From Flavobacterium sp. (GTDB lineage Bacteria > Bacteroidota > Bacteroidia > Flavobacteriales > Flavobacteriaceae), in the NCBI GenBank assembly GCA_024709705.1, contig JANJWE010000285.1:1-11969 (forward strand): 11,969 nucleotides of DNA, read 5' to 3'. Below the pieces are notes generated by a model. That model was not told the DNA's origin. It saw only the letters and a program-made list of their open reading frames with translations, and searched no databases. Position 1 is the first letter of the stretch. Each line of letters starts with the position of its first letter. A program made the translations under genes and the position numbers. This document shows positions 5,788 to 11,969 of this stretch, in pieces.

Positions 5788-8100
5788 TTAATTTAAAATA
5801 GTTTTTTCTTTGTAAGGTAAGACAATCATAGGAAACTTACCTTCGTAAATGAATTCGTTAGAAAAATAACTTCTAAACATTTTATCTGAAACATTACGAG
5901 CCCCTTTTTGAATAACTAAAATCTTAGTAAATTGAGCATTTTTAGACTCTATTGATTCTTTTAAAGTTTCTTTATCTTCCAAAACTTTACATACTATTTC
6001 CAGTTTCTTATTTTCCGGAAAATGAATTTTTTCTAATTCATCCTGATTAAATATCCAATCTTCCGAGTTATTTGATATTGTAAAAACTACAATTTTCTTT
6101 AAATTTTCAAAAAATGGAATTACAGTATTCAATGCATCAAAATTAAATTCTTGAGCTTTGAGTATTCCAACATAAAACTCTTCAATTTTTAAATCCGATT
6201 GTATTTGAGGAAAGGCAAACAAAGTAGCATTAATGTGATCTGTAATTTGAGTAGCTATACTCCCAATTAAGTGTTTTTTAAAATAACCAGTACCTTTTAA
6301 ACCAACAAAAATGAAATCTTCATATGATGGATTCTTAAGTTTAGCATACATCTTTGGAATTCGTTCTTCTGAAACAAAAAAATCAACATCCATTGGGCTA
6401 AAATCAATTTTGGCTAACTCTTTCAATTGAATTAGAGCCTCTGTCTTAGCATTTCGAACTGCCAATAAACGTTCGGAATTATCTATAATTTTGGGTAAAA
6501 AATTATAAGTTTGATGAGCCAAACAGAATTCGACTTTATGATTTTGGGCCATTTGCAAAGCATTTTTAATTAGTAACTGACTATGCTCTGTAGTTTCTAA
6601 GAATAAAATAAATCGTTTAGGCAACTCTACTTTATTACTTTTTAATCGCTCTGCAATTATATCTATACTTTCTTTTTTATCAGAAAGAACAATTAATTTA
6701 TCACCTGACTCTAAAATTGTGGAACCGCTTGGTGTTATATACTTTTCGTTTCGTTTTATCATCGTTACTAAAGCATTTTTTGGAAAACCAAGATTAACTA
6801 TTTTCTTCCCTACACCATAATCAGACTTAACAATGTTTATCTCACCAATATGCGACTTGGGATTTTCGTCAAAAAAGATTTCCAAGGGTCCTTTTAATTT
6901 AACTTTCTCAGGTAAAGAAACATGAAGCCAGTTTGCAATTACTGACAGGGTTGTCCCTTGAATAAGAATAGACGTTAATGTAATAAAAAATACAATATTG
7001 AAAATCATATCTGCTTTTTCAATTCCGGCAAGTAACGGATAAGTAGCAAACACAATTGGAACCGCACCTCTCAAACCTACCCAAGATATATATAGTTTTT
7101 TTCTGTTTTTGAGTTTAAATGGAATCAAACTTAAAAACACACTGATGGGTCTGGCTACCAGAATCATAAAAGCAGAAATCAATAAGCCAATTCCAATTAC
7201 CGGAACTATATGTGACGGAAAAACCAATAAGCCTAACGTCAGGAACAATACAATCTGCATTAACCAAGCTAAACCATCAAACATTTTCATGATGGTTCTT
7301 TTGTGAATAATGTCCTGATTACCCAAATAAACAGCACATAAATAAATGGCTAAAAATCCGTTTCCACCAACAAAATCGGTAGCAGAAAAAGTGATAAACA
7401 TTAAAGCAATCACCAAAACCGGATACAATCCTTCAAAGTCTAATTTGATTTGGTTAATGATGTATTTACTCAACTTCCCAAAAAGTAAACCGGCACCTGC
7501 ACCAATAATCATTTGTTGCAAAAATAACGGAATAACTGACCAAACGTTTTGATCTTGCTCCTGATTGACCACTAACCCTAAGAATGCAACCGTTAACACA
7601 TACGCCATTGGGTCATTACTACCGCTTTCCAATTCAAGTGTTGGACGTAAATTAGATTTCAATGCTAAACTTTTAGATCTTAGTATAGAAAATACAGCTG
7701 CGGCATCAGTTGATGAAACAATTGAACCCAACAGCAATGATTCATAAATTGTGAAATCGGTTATGTAGTAAACAAAAATACCTACAGATATTGCCGTGAT
7801 AAAAACACCAAATGTGGACAAAGCAATTCCTTGCCATAAAATGGGTTTGATTGAACCCCAACTTGTATCTAAACCTCCGGAAAACAAAATAAAATTAAGT
7901 GAAACTATTCCAATAAATTGTGCCAATTTCGGATCATCAAATAGAATTCCGCCCGGACCTTCAGAGCCGGCAAGCATTCCAATAGCTAAGAACAATACTA
8001 ATGTGGGAACGCCAAATTTATAAGATGTTTTACCTGCTATTATACTTATTAAAAGTAATAAGGAGCCAATTAGTAATATGTTCTCTATACTTAAACTCAT
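5788..8100 (-). CDS. K+/H+ antiporter, NhaP2/CPA1 type, with TrkA-C and stress-protein-like tail
   Basis: A 770-residue protein. Residues 1-395 form a cation/proton antiporter domain of about 12-13 membrane segments, with the conserved STDAAAVFSILR (130-141), LESGSNDPMAYVLT (157-170; the ND pair is the ion-binding site in this family) and ISWVGLRGAVPIVFATYP (338-355). After LPEKVKLKGPLEI come a TrkA-C-like domain (about 415-485, INIVKSDYGVGKKIVNLGFPKNALVTMIKR) and about 270 residues that look like two universal-stress-protein-type units. The first (about 497-632) ends with VGLKGTG...LIGSIATQITDH, close to the UspA nucleotide-binding loop G-x2-G-x9-G(S); the second (about 640-765) is more diverged but also ends with PMIVLP. 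E. coli NhaP2 (578 aa) has the TrkA-C domain but no such tail. By family the protein exchanges K+ (or Na+) for H+ across the inner membrane, with cytoplasmic domains controlling activity. It is placed 12 nt after the ABC permease gene. Its codons are slightly more AT-rich than those of its neighbours. Start: ATG at 8100. Confidence 0.9.
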   Translation of the reverse strand: MSLSIENILLIGSLLLLISIIAGKTSYKFGVPTLVLFLAIGMLAGSEGPGGILFDDPKLAQFIGIVSLNFILFSGGLDTSWGSIKPILWQGIALSTFGVFITAISVGIFVYYITDFTIYESLLLGSIVSSTDAAAVFSILRSKSLALKSNLRPTLELESGSNDPMAYVLTVAFLGLVVNQEQDQNVWSVIPLFLQQMIIGAGAGLLFGKLSKYIINQIKLDFEGLYPVLVIALMFITFSATDFVGGNGFLAIYLCAVYLGNQDIIHKRTIMKMFDGLAWLMQIVLFLTLGLLVFPSHIVPVIGIGLLISAFMILVARPISVFLSLIPFKLKNRKKLYISWVGLRGAVPIVFATYPLLAGIEKADMIFNIVFFITLTSILIQGTTLSVIANWLHVSLPEKVKLKGPLEIFFDENPKSHIGEINIVKSDYGVGKKIVNLGFPKNALVTMIKRNEKYITPSGSTILESGDKLIVLSDKKESIDIIAERLKSNKVELPKRFILFLETTEHSQLLIKNALQMAQNHKVEFCLAHQTYNFLPKIIDNSERLLAVRNAKTEALIQLKELAKIDFSPMDVDFFVSEERIPKMYAKLKNPSYEDFIFVGLKGTGYFKKHLIGSIATQITDHINATLFAFPQIQSDLKIEEFYVGILKAQEFNFDALNTVIPFFENLKKIVVFTISNNSEDWIFNQDELEKIHFPENKKLEIVCKVLEDKETLKESIESKNAQFTKILVIQKGARNVSDKMFRSYFSNEFIYEGKFPMIVLPYKEKTILN

Positions 8101-8112
8101 TTAATCACACAT

Positions 8113-9420
8113 TTAATACTTCATCCACTTATACAATTCCTTCCAAGTGGGTTTTTTACCATACATTAGAATTCCAACTCTGTAAATTTTGGCTGCCAGC
8201 CAAACAACTCCAAAAAATGTGGCATACAATAACACCAATGAAAGTACCAATTGCCATAACGGAACTCCAAACGGAATTCGCATTAACATAACAATAGGTG
8301 AAGTGAGCGGAAAAATAGAAAACACCGTAGCAATCGTTCCGTGTGGGTCGTTCAAAACGGTGAAAAACCCAATATAAACACCCAAAATTAAGGGTAAAAT
8401 AATGGGCAATAAAAATTGTTGTGAATCGGTTTCATTGTCTACCGCCGAGCCAATTGCGGCATAAAAAGAGCTGTATAAGAAATAACCTCCCACAAAATAC
8501 AATACAAATGAAAAGAGCAGGGTAAACAAAGGCAAACTTAAAAATTCATTCAAATACAATGGCAATTTTTCGGATAGTCCAGAATTTTGAGCGGCTTCTA
8601 TAGCTTCAGGTGAAGCCGCCGATGTAGCTCCCATTTCAAGACCTAAAACATAAGTAACTATAAAAAATAACACAACACCCAAAACCGCCCAAATGAAAAA
8701 CTGAAGAATTCCGGCCAATGAATTCCCAATAATTTTACCTAACATTAATTGAAAGGGTTTAACCGAAGAAATAATGATTTCTATGATGCGATTTGTTTTT
8801 TCTTCAATAACACTTCGCATTACAAAATTGCCGTAAATCACAATGAACATCATAATCAAATAGCCAAAAGCACCACCCAAAAATAACTTGATTTCATTTA
8901 AACCTTTAACGGTATCTTCGCCGGTAGACTTTTTTAATACGATGGAAACATCGGCTTGAGCTTGATTTAATTTTACGGTATCAACACCTATTTTTTCATA
9001 ATTGTCTTGTGTTATTTTTTGCGAAATTACATCTTCCAAATCCATAATAAAATCCATAGAAGGACTTTCATTGGATATAAATTGGACTTTGGAAACCAAC
9101 TCCGGAAGACTATCTACCTGAGGGATGTACAAAACCCCTTCGTAGCTTTCCAAAATTAAACTATCTTTAATTTGATTCAAATTTAAAGTGGTCAAATCAT
9201 GGTAAGTAAACGATTCGTCATTGGTGAATTCTTTCAAAAAATATCCTGTTTCATCATGAATCCCAATTCGCTTTACATCCGCTTTGATTGAAGCCAAAAA
9301 AGCCACAAATACTGCTATTCCAACAAATAAAAGCGGACTCAAAAAGGTCATCACAATAAAAGATTTGTTGCGAACTTTGGCAATAAACTCTCTCTTAATT
9401 ATAAGGCTTAAAACACTCAT
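8113..9420 (-). CDS. ABC-2 transporter permease, NatB-like
   Basis: A 435-residue inner-membrane protein. A short cytoplasmic start is followed by membrane segment 1 (about 21-45, MTFLSPLLFVGIAVFVAFLA), an extracytoplasmic domain of about 135 residues (about 46-180), then about five more segments. The cytosolic loop between segments 2 and 3 has the family's coupling sequence MRSVIEEKTNRIIEIIIS and SVKPFQLMLGKIIGNSLAG. These features fit NatB/YhaP-type ABC-2 permeases. In Bacillus subtilis, NatAB pumps Na+ out; other members export proteins, peptides or drugs, so the substrate here is unknown. The start codon overlaps the stop of the ATPase gene (TAATG at 9418-9422), so translation is probably coupled. 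The stop lies 12 nt before the antiporter start. Confidence 0.9.
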   Translation of the reverse strand: MSVLSLIIKREFIAKVRNKSFIVMTFLSPLLFVGIAVFVAFLASIKADVKRIGIHDETGYFLKEFTNDESFTYHDLTTLNLNQIKDSLILESYEGVLYIPQVDSLPELVSKVQFISNESPSMDFIMDLEDVISQKITQDNYEKIGVDTVKLNQAQADVSIVLKKSTGEDTVKGLNEIKLFLGGAFGYLIMMFIVIYGNFVMRSVIEEKTNRIIEIIISSVKPFQLMLGKIIGNSLAGILQFFIWAVLGVVLFFIVTYVLGLEMGATSAASPEAIEAAQNSGLSEKLPLYLNEFLSLPLFTLLFSFVLYFVGGYFLYSSFYAAIGSAVDNETDSQQFLLPIILPLILGVYIGFFTVLNDPHGTIATVFSIFPLTSPIVMLMRIPFGVPLWQLVLSLVLLYATFFGVVWLAAKIYRVGILMYGKKPTWKELYKWMKY

Positions 9421-10346
9421 TATTTTTCGTTTACAGTTTGAATAAAAATTTCATTTGCCGTTGGAATTTTCTCTACAAAATGGGTTACAATTCCATGAGA
9501 AGTTAAGAATTGAAGTAAATCATTAGACGATTGATTCCCCAATTCAATTTCCAGTTTCAATTCGTGGTTTAACGATTTAAAAAAGGCGGGTTGTACCGAG
9601 TTGTAATTTTGTGACAGTTGAGCCAATAAACCTTCGGTGTTTGAAGTAGCAATACCTACTTCAAAAGTATGCGTTTTAAATTGCCGCTTTATATCCGTGA
9701 GTTTTCCTTCGAGCATTTTATTCGATTTGTGAATCAAAGCAATATCATCGCATAATTCCTCGACACTTTCCATCCGATGGGTAGAAAAAATAATGGTAGC
9801 TCCGTTTTTCTTTAATTCCAAAATCTCATCTTTAATAAGTGCCGCATTCACCGGGTCAAAACCCGAAAAAGGTTCGTCAAAAATGAGTAATTTGGGTTGA
9901 TGCAATACGGTGACTACAAACTGTACTTTTTGAGCCATACCTTTGGAAAGTTCCTGAATTTTCTTGTCCCACCATCCTTCTATACCAAAACGTTCAAACC
10001 AATGTATCAACTGCTTTTTGGCTTCGGTTTTAGACAATCCTTTCAATTGAGCCAGGTACAAACACTGCTCGCCTACTTTCATCGATTTATACAAACCGCG
10101 TTCTTCGGGCAAGTAACCAATATGTTGAATGTGATGCGGTTGCAATTTTTCGCCATCCAAAAACACTTCGCCACTATCCGGCATAGTTATTTGATTAATA
10201 ATTCGAATTAGCGATGTTTTTCCGGCTCCATTGGGTCCCAAAAGACCATAAATACTTCCCTTCGGGACAGATAAAGACACGTTGTTTAAAGCGGTATAAT
10301 CGCCATATTGTTTAACAACATTTTTAACTTCTAAAATGTGGCTCAT
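9420..10346 (-). CDS. ABC transporter ATPase, NatA-like
   Basis: A 308-residue single-cassette ATPase, partner of the permease just downstream. Motifs: Walker A GPNGAGKTS (37-45), a Q-loop replaced by GYLPEERGLY (77-86; Glu in place of Gln is common in this subfamily), signature LSKGMAQKV (133-141), Walker B IFDEPFSGFDP (155-165) and H-loop H190. The C-terminal about 85 residues (from DIKRQFKTHTFEV) fit DUF4162, typical of NatA-like ATPases. I placed the start at the ATG at 10346 because MSHILEVKNVVKQYG begins the first cassette strand directly. A longer frame reaches 10571, but its extra 75 residues are Cys- and Gly-rich, unlike ABC proteins, and are encoded by a dispersed repeat (10427-10569), so it is not credible. 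The 3' end overlaps the permease gene by 1 nt. It is the first gene of the minus-strand set. A weak -7-like TATATTTA lies at 10367-10374, but no -33 box was found. Confidence 0.93.
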   Translation of the reverse strand: MSHILEVKNVVKQYGDYTALNNVSLSVPKGSIYGLLGPNGAGKTSLIRIINQITMPDSGEVFLDGEKLQPHHIQHIGYLPEERGLYKSMKVGEQCLYLAQLKGLSKTEAKKQLIHWFERFGIEGWWDKKIQELSKGMAQKVQFVVTVLHQPKLLIFDEPFSGFDPVNAALIKDEILELKKNGATIIFSTHRMESVEELCDDIALIHKSNKMLEGKLTDIKRQFKTHTFEVGIATSNTEGLLAQLSQNYNSVQPAFFKSLNHELKLEIELGNQSSNDLLQFLTSHGIVTHFVEKIPTANEIFIQTVNEK

Positions 10347-10426
10347 AAACTTGTTTTGTGTTTGGGTAAATATAAGAAATAACCGCAAAATATCGCGTAA
10401 AGAATCACCAAGATATGGGTTTTTTT

Positions 10427-10569
10427 GTGGGCGTGCCCCCGTTGCAAGCAATAGATGTGCAAAATAAAACGATTGGTGAGCAACGGGGTCGGGCTTTTCG
10501 CTGCAAGTCCTCATTTCGCCTCCACAAGCTCCGGCATCATTCCGGGCTTTCCACTGCAATCCCTCACGC
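10427..10569. repeat. GC-rich dispersed intergenic repeat element
   Basis: Much more GC-rich than its surroundings. It starts with a small hairpin GGGC-GT-GCCC (10429-10438), followed by an inverted repeat CCCCGTTG (10437-10444)/CAACGGGG (10481-10488). Two 21-nt direct repeats follow, beginning GGGCTTT and holding CTGCAA (10491-10511 and 10544-10564, four mismatches). The combination, a GGGCGTGCCCC start followed by (TC)GGGCTTTCC-CTGCAATCCCT units, resembles an intergenic repeat family I associate with Flavobacterium genomes; copy number cannot be shown from one window. Confidence 0.65.
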
Positions 10570-10655
10570 AAATAAATGATAGGTAAAAAAGAAGTGTACT
10601 AATTCAGAAAAAAGGTGAACCTTAAATTGTTATTTAATTATAAAATTTCCCGTCT

Positions 10656-10743
10656 GTATCATTACAACGCAGGAGAAATCACATAACACTACGCAAATTC
10701 GTTAACAACTTTATGTGATTTCTCCCTCTGGTCGAAATGACAC
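10656..10743. repeat. palindromic dispersed element (GTCATTTCGA...GAGAAATCACAT type), full copy
   Basis: Left arm 10656-10685 and right arm 10712-10743 are inverted copies, sharing GAGAAATCACATA next to a 26-nt loop. Outside that the match is GT-TCATT-C with several mismatches. A 19-nt stretch of the left arm (ACGCAGGAGAAATCACATA) recurs exactly at 11830-11848. The right arm, read on the other strand, begins GTGTCATTTCGACC, the canonical form as I know it from flavobacterial genomes. The hairpin could act as a terminator or REP-like element. Confidence 0.75.
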
Positions 10744-10834
10744 GGTGAACATATTTTTTCGAAATCGCATACTCAACTAAAACAACAAAAACTTATTTCA
10801 ATCGTTGTAAATTAAAAATTGCTCAAAAATCTTT

Positions 10835-11488
10835 ATGAGAATATTATTTTTTCTTTTAATCCCTTTAATATCTTTTTCTCAAAATGAAAGTATTGAGAAA
10901 ATGAAAAAACTTCCTAAAGTAGAATTTGAAAAAACTTTTAACGATAGTATTAAAAAATTACAATCGTTAGAATTGTGGAACTTTATTAAAAACGCTAAAG
11001 AAAGTAATGTAGATTTAAATGATTTTAATTCAACTTTTACCAAAAGATTTGAAACGGCAAAATGGCCAATTGAAATGCATTTTCTTTTAGAAATCCTTAT
11101 TGAACAAAAAACTGAACAAGAAATTATTGAAAAGACTTTAAACAAAAAAGAAATTTGGAACAATGGAGAATGGGCTGAAAAATTCTGGAAAATCATTCGA
11201 GAAAATCAATTTACAATCAATGAAAGTAATCATTACACAATCAATGAAAAAGGTAAAAAAAAGTATAACTTAAAGCTTTTTATTGAAGAAAAAATAATAC
11301 AAAATGAAATGGGTGAAAACCCACTTTTAGAAGTTGACTATCAAAAAACAAATTATTCTGAAAATACACTTTTAGAAACATTGGAAAAATTAGACATCAA
11401 AGACATTCAAATTATTCCAAAACATAAAAGCGTTTCACTTTTCGGTAAGAGAGGCATTGATGGTGTGATTCAAGTGATAACGAGATAA
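10835..11488 (+). CDS. secreted hypothetical protein with TonB-plug-like C-terminus
   Basis: A 217-residue protein with an N-terminal signal peptide MRILFFLLIPLISFSQ; cleavage after SFS before Gln is typical of Flavobacteriaceae, so the mature protein is periplasmic or secreted. The middle (20-155) is rich in Lys and Glu, largely helical and unknown to me. The last about 55 residues are different: PLLEVDYQ, then TLEKLDIKDIQIIPKHKSVSLFGKRGIDGVIQVITR. This matches the end of a TonB-receptor plug domain, where IE-I-VLK--SA--YG-RG-NGVI-ITTK recurs; the same unit is attached to M56/BlaR1-type proteins in Bacteroidota. No barrel follows, so it is not a receptor; the domain may bind a partner. It lies 11 nt before a lipoprotein gene on the same strand. 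No ribosome binding site or clear promoter box was found; the ATG at 10835 is the only one giving the signal peptide. Confidence 0.8.
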   Translation: MRILFFLLIPLISFSQNESIEKMKKLPKVEFEKTFNDSIKKLQSLELWNFIKNAKESNVDLNDFNSTFTKRFETAKWPIEMHFLLEILIEQKTEQEIIEKTLNKKEIWNNGEWAEKFWKIIRENQFTINESNHYTINEKGKKKYNLKLFIEEKIIQNEMGENPLLEVDYQKTNYSENTLLETLEKLDIKDIQIIPKHKSVSLFGKRGIDGVIQVITR

Positions 11489-11499
11489 TATTCTAAAAT

Positions 11500-11790
11500 A
11501 TGTGTAAAAAACTCATATTCTTTTTTTTTATTTTTTCAACATTTATTAGTTGTAAAAATTACTACAATGAAACGATGGATTGGGCAGATAATTTGGTAGT
11601 CGAAACGGATATGGAAACGGTAAGAAAGTCACAACCGGAATTTGTTGATATTGATTGGCAAAATCCTATTATTATTGATGGTCAAGAATATTACGAAATT
11701 GAAATCAAAAACAATCAAGATATCCTCAACATGCAAAACTTTTTAGTTTTTGAAAACAAAAAATATAAAAGGAGAGAAACAAAGAAATAA
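11500..11790 (+). CDS. small lipoprotein, function unknown
   Basis: A 96-residue protein. MCKKLIFFFFIFSTFISC is a lipoprotein signal with lipobox FISC, so Cys18 would be the lipidated first residue of the mature 79-residue protein. The mature part starts KNYYNETMDWADNLV, is acidic in the middle (EFVDIDWQNPIIIDGQEYYEIEI) and ends with a basic tail (KKYKRRETKK). I recognise no domain. It probably forms an operon with the secreted protein 11 nt upstream. The mature N-terminus lacks an obvious Lys-Asp/Glu surface-export signal, so whether it faces the periplasm or the surface is open. Confidence 0.75.
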   Translation: MCKKLIFFFFIFSTFISCKNYYNETMDWADNLVVETDMETVRKSQPEFVDIDWQNPIIIDGQEYYEIEIKNNQDILNMQNFLVFENKKYKRRETKK

Positions 11791-11818
11791 TCTGATTCGC
11801 ATTGATTTCGCCCCACTC

Positions 11819-11848
11819 GTGTCATTTCGACGCAGGAGAAATCACATA
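11819..11848. repeat. half copy of the palindromic element
   Basis: GTGTCATTTCGA at 11819-11830 followed by CGCAGGAGAAATCACATA gives one arm of the element seen at 10656-10743; 19 nt are identical. The second arm is not found in the 121 nt that follow, so the copy is truncated or diverged. It lies 28 nt after the lipoprotein stop. Confidence 0.75.
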
Positions 11849-11894
11849 TCATTTGTAAACGCTATTTCGTAAAAAACTAAAATAATAAAGAAAA

Positions 11895-11925
11895 GATTTT
11901 TATATTTTTATAACTCATAAAAATC
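11895..11925. repeat. 9-bp AT-rich inverted repeat
   Basis: GATTTTTAT (11895-11903) and ATAAAAATC (11917-11925) are perfect inverted copies with a 13-nt spacer, just upstream of the possible start at 11932. It could be an operator or a weak hairpin; AT-richness makes chance plausible. Confidence 0.25.
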
Positions 11926-11931
11926 ATTTAA

Positions 11932-11969
11932 ATGTTTAATCCTCAAACAGGTCATCATACCTATTATGT
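11932..11969 (+). CDS. possible start of a gene cut by the right edge
   Basis: An ATG opens a frame of 12 codons (MFNPQTGHHTYY) that runs past the window end. A TATATTTT sequence (11901-11908) lies at a plausible -7 distance, seven of eight positions matching TAnnTTTG. Too short to assign a family. It could be a real gene start or a chance frame. Confidence 0.3.
   Translation, partial: MFNPQTGHHTYY

Larger units (their letters stand above)
10347..10834. other. 488-bp gene-free stretch with two repeat elements
   Basis: Between the ATPase start and the start of the secreted-protein gene I see no credible coding sequence. It holds the divergent leaders of both neighbouring operons, one repeat element at 10427-10569 and one palindromic element at 10656-10743. 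The rest is AT-rich without a recognisable promoter box of the TAnnTTTG type. Confidence 0.7.

Noticed and set aside
9897..10211. 104-codon plus-strand frame opposite the ATPase gene
   Set aside because: Antisense to Walker and signature motifs; low-complexity Phe/Gln-rich product typical of a shadow frame.
10347..10571. N-terminal extension of the NatA-like ATPase (75 residues)
   Set aside because: The extension is encoded mostly by a dispersed repeat, has a Cys/Gly/Arg-rich composition unlike ABC ATPases, and the cassette begins naturally at the ATG at 10346.
10879..11196. 105-codon minus-strand frame opposite the secreted protein
   Set aside because: Ser/Phe-rich shadow of a Lys/Glu-rich gene; the plus-strand frame has a signal peptide and an operon partner.
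10427..11848. Insertion sequence or composite transposon
   Set aside because: No transposase gene lies between or next to the repeats, and no target-site duplication was seen; only small non-autonomous repeats can be supported.

Overview
The window looks like chromosomal DNA of a Bacteroidota bacterium, most likely a Flavobacteriaceae member close to Flavobacterium. The reasons are low GC, start codons without a Shine-Dalgarno sequence, TAnnTTTG-type -7 promoter boxes (TATCTTTG before the ABC-F gene, TAATTTTG before the MFS gene), an OmpA C-terminus of the flavobacterial type, signal peptides ending in FSQ, and intergenic repeats of kinds I associate with flavobacterial genomes. The genus is an inference; no rRNA or marker gene is present.

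Layout. (1) 2-382, plus strand: the C-terminal peptidoglycan-binding domain of an OmpA-family protein cut by the left edge, then a strong hairpin terminator (401-435) shared with the next gene. (2) 440-2074, minus strand: a complete two-cassette ABC-F translation-factor ATPase. (3) A 260-bp divergent promoter region. (4) 2335-3558, plus strand: a YbjJ-like MFS transporter, followed by a long hairpin repeat (3569-3607) between convergent genes. (5) 10346 down to 3614, minus strand: six closely spaced genes that look like one operon, in transcription order a NatA-like ABC ATPase, a NatB-like ABC-2 permease (TAATG overlap), an NhaP2-type K+/H+ antiporter with a regulatory and stress-protein-like tail (12-nt gap), an NtrC-type response regulator without a DNA-binding domain (16-nt gap), a half-size DEAD-box-like protein, and a small DUF2007 protein. 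(6) 10347-10834: a 488-bp gene-free stretch with two dispersed-repeat elements. (7) 10835-11790, plus strand: a two-gene unit of a secreted protein with a TonB-plug-like C-terminus and a small lipoprotein. (8) 11791-11969: a half copy of one of the repeats and perhaps the first codons of another gene.

How the genes may work together. The ABC exporter pair and the antiporter could both serve ion or envelope homeostasis, with the response regulator made from the same transcript. NatAB of Bacillus is a Na+ exporter, but NatAB-like pairs in other phyla may export other things, so the joint role is inference. The last two genes of the set each have a short heptamer array 6-9 nt before the start codon, an unexplained leader feature. 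I found no phage, IS transposase, CRISPR, tRNA or rRNA. The most unusual items are the GAFTSA/no-HTH regulator, the solitary helicase half-domain, the heptad arrays, the repeat-flanked two-gene unit and the plug-like C-terminus of its first protein.
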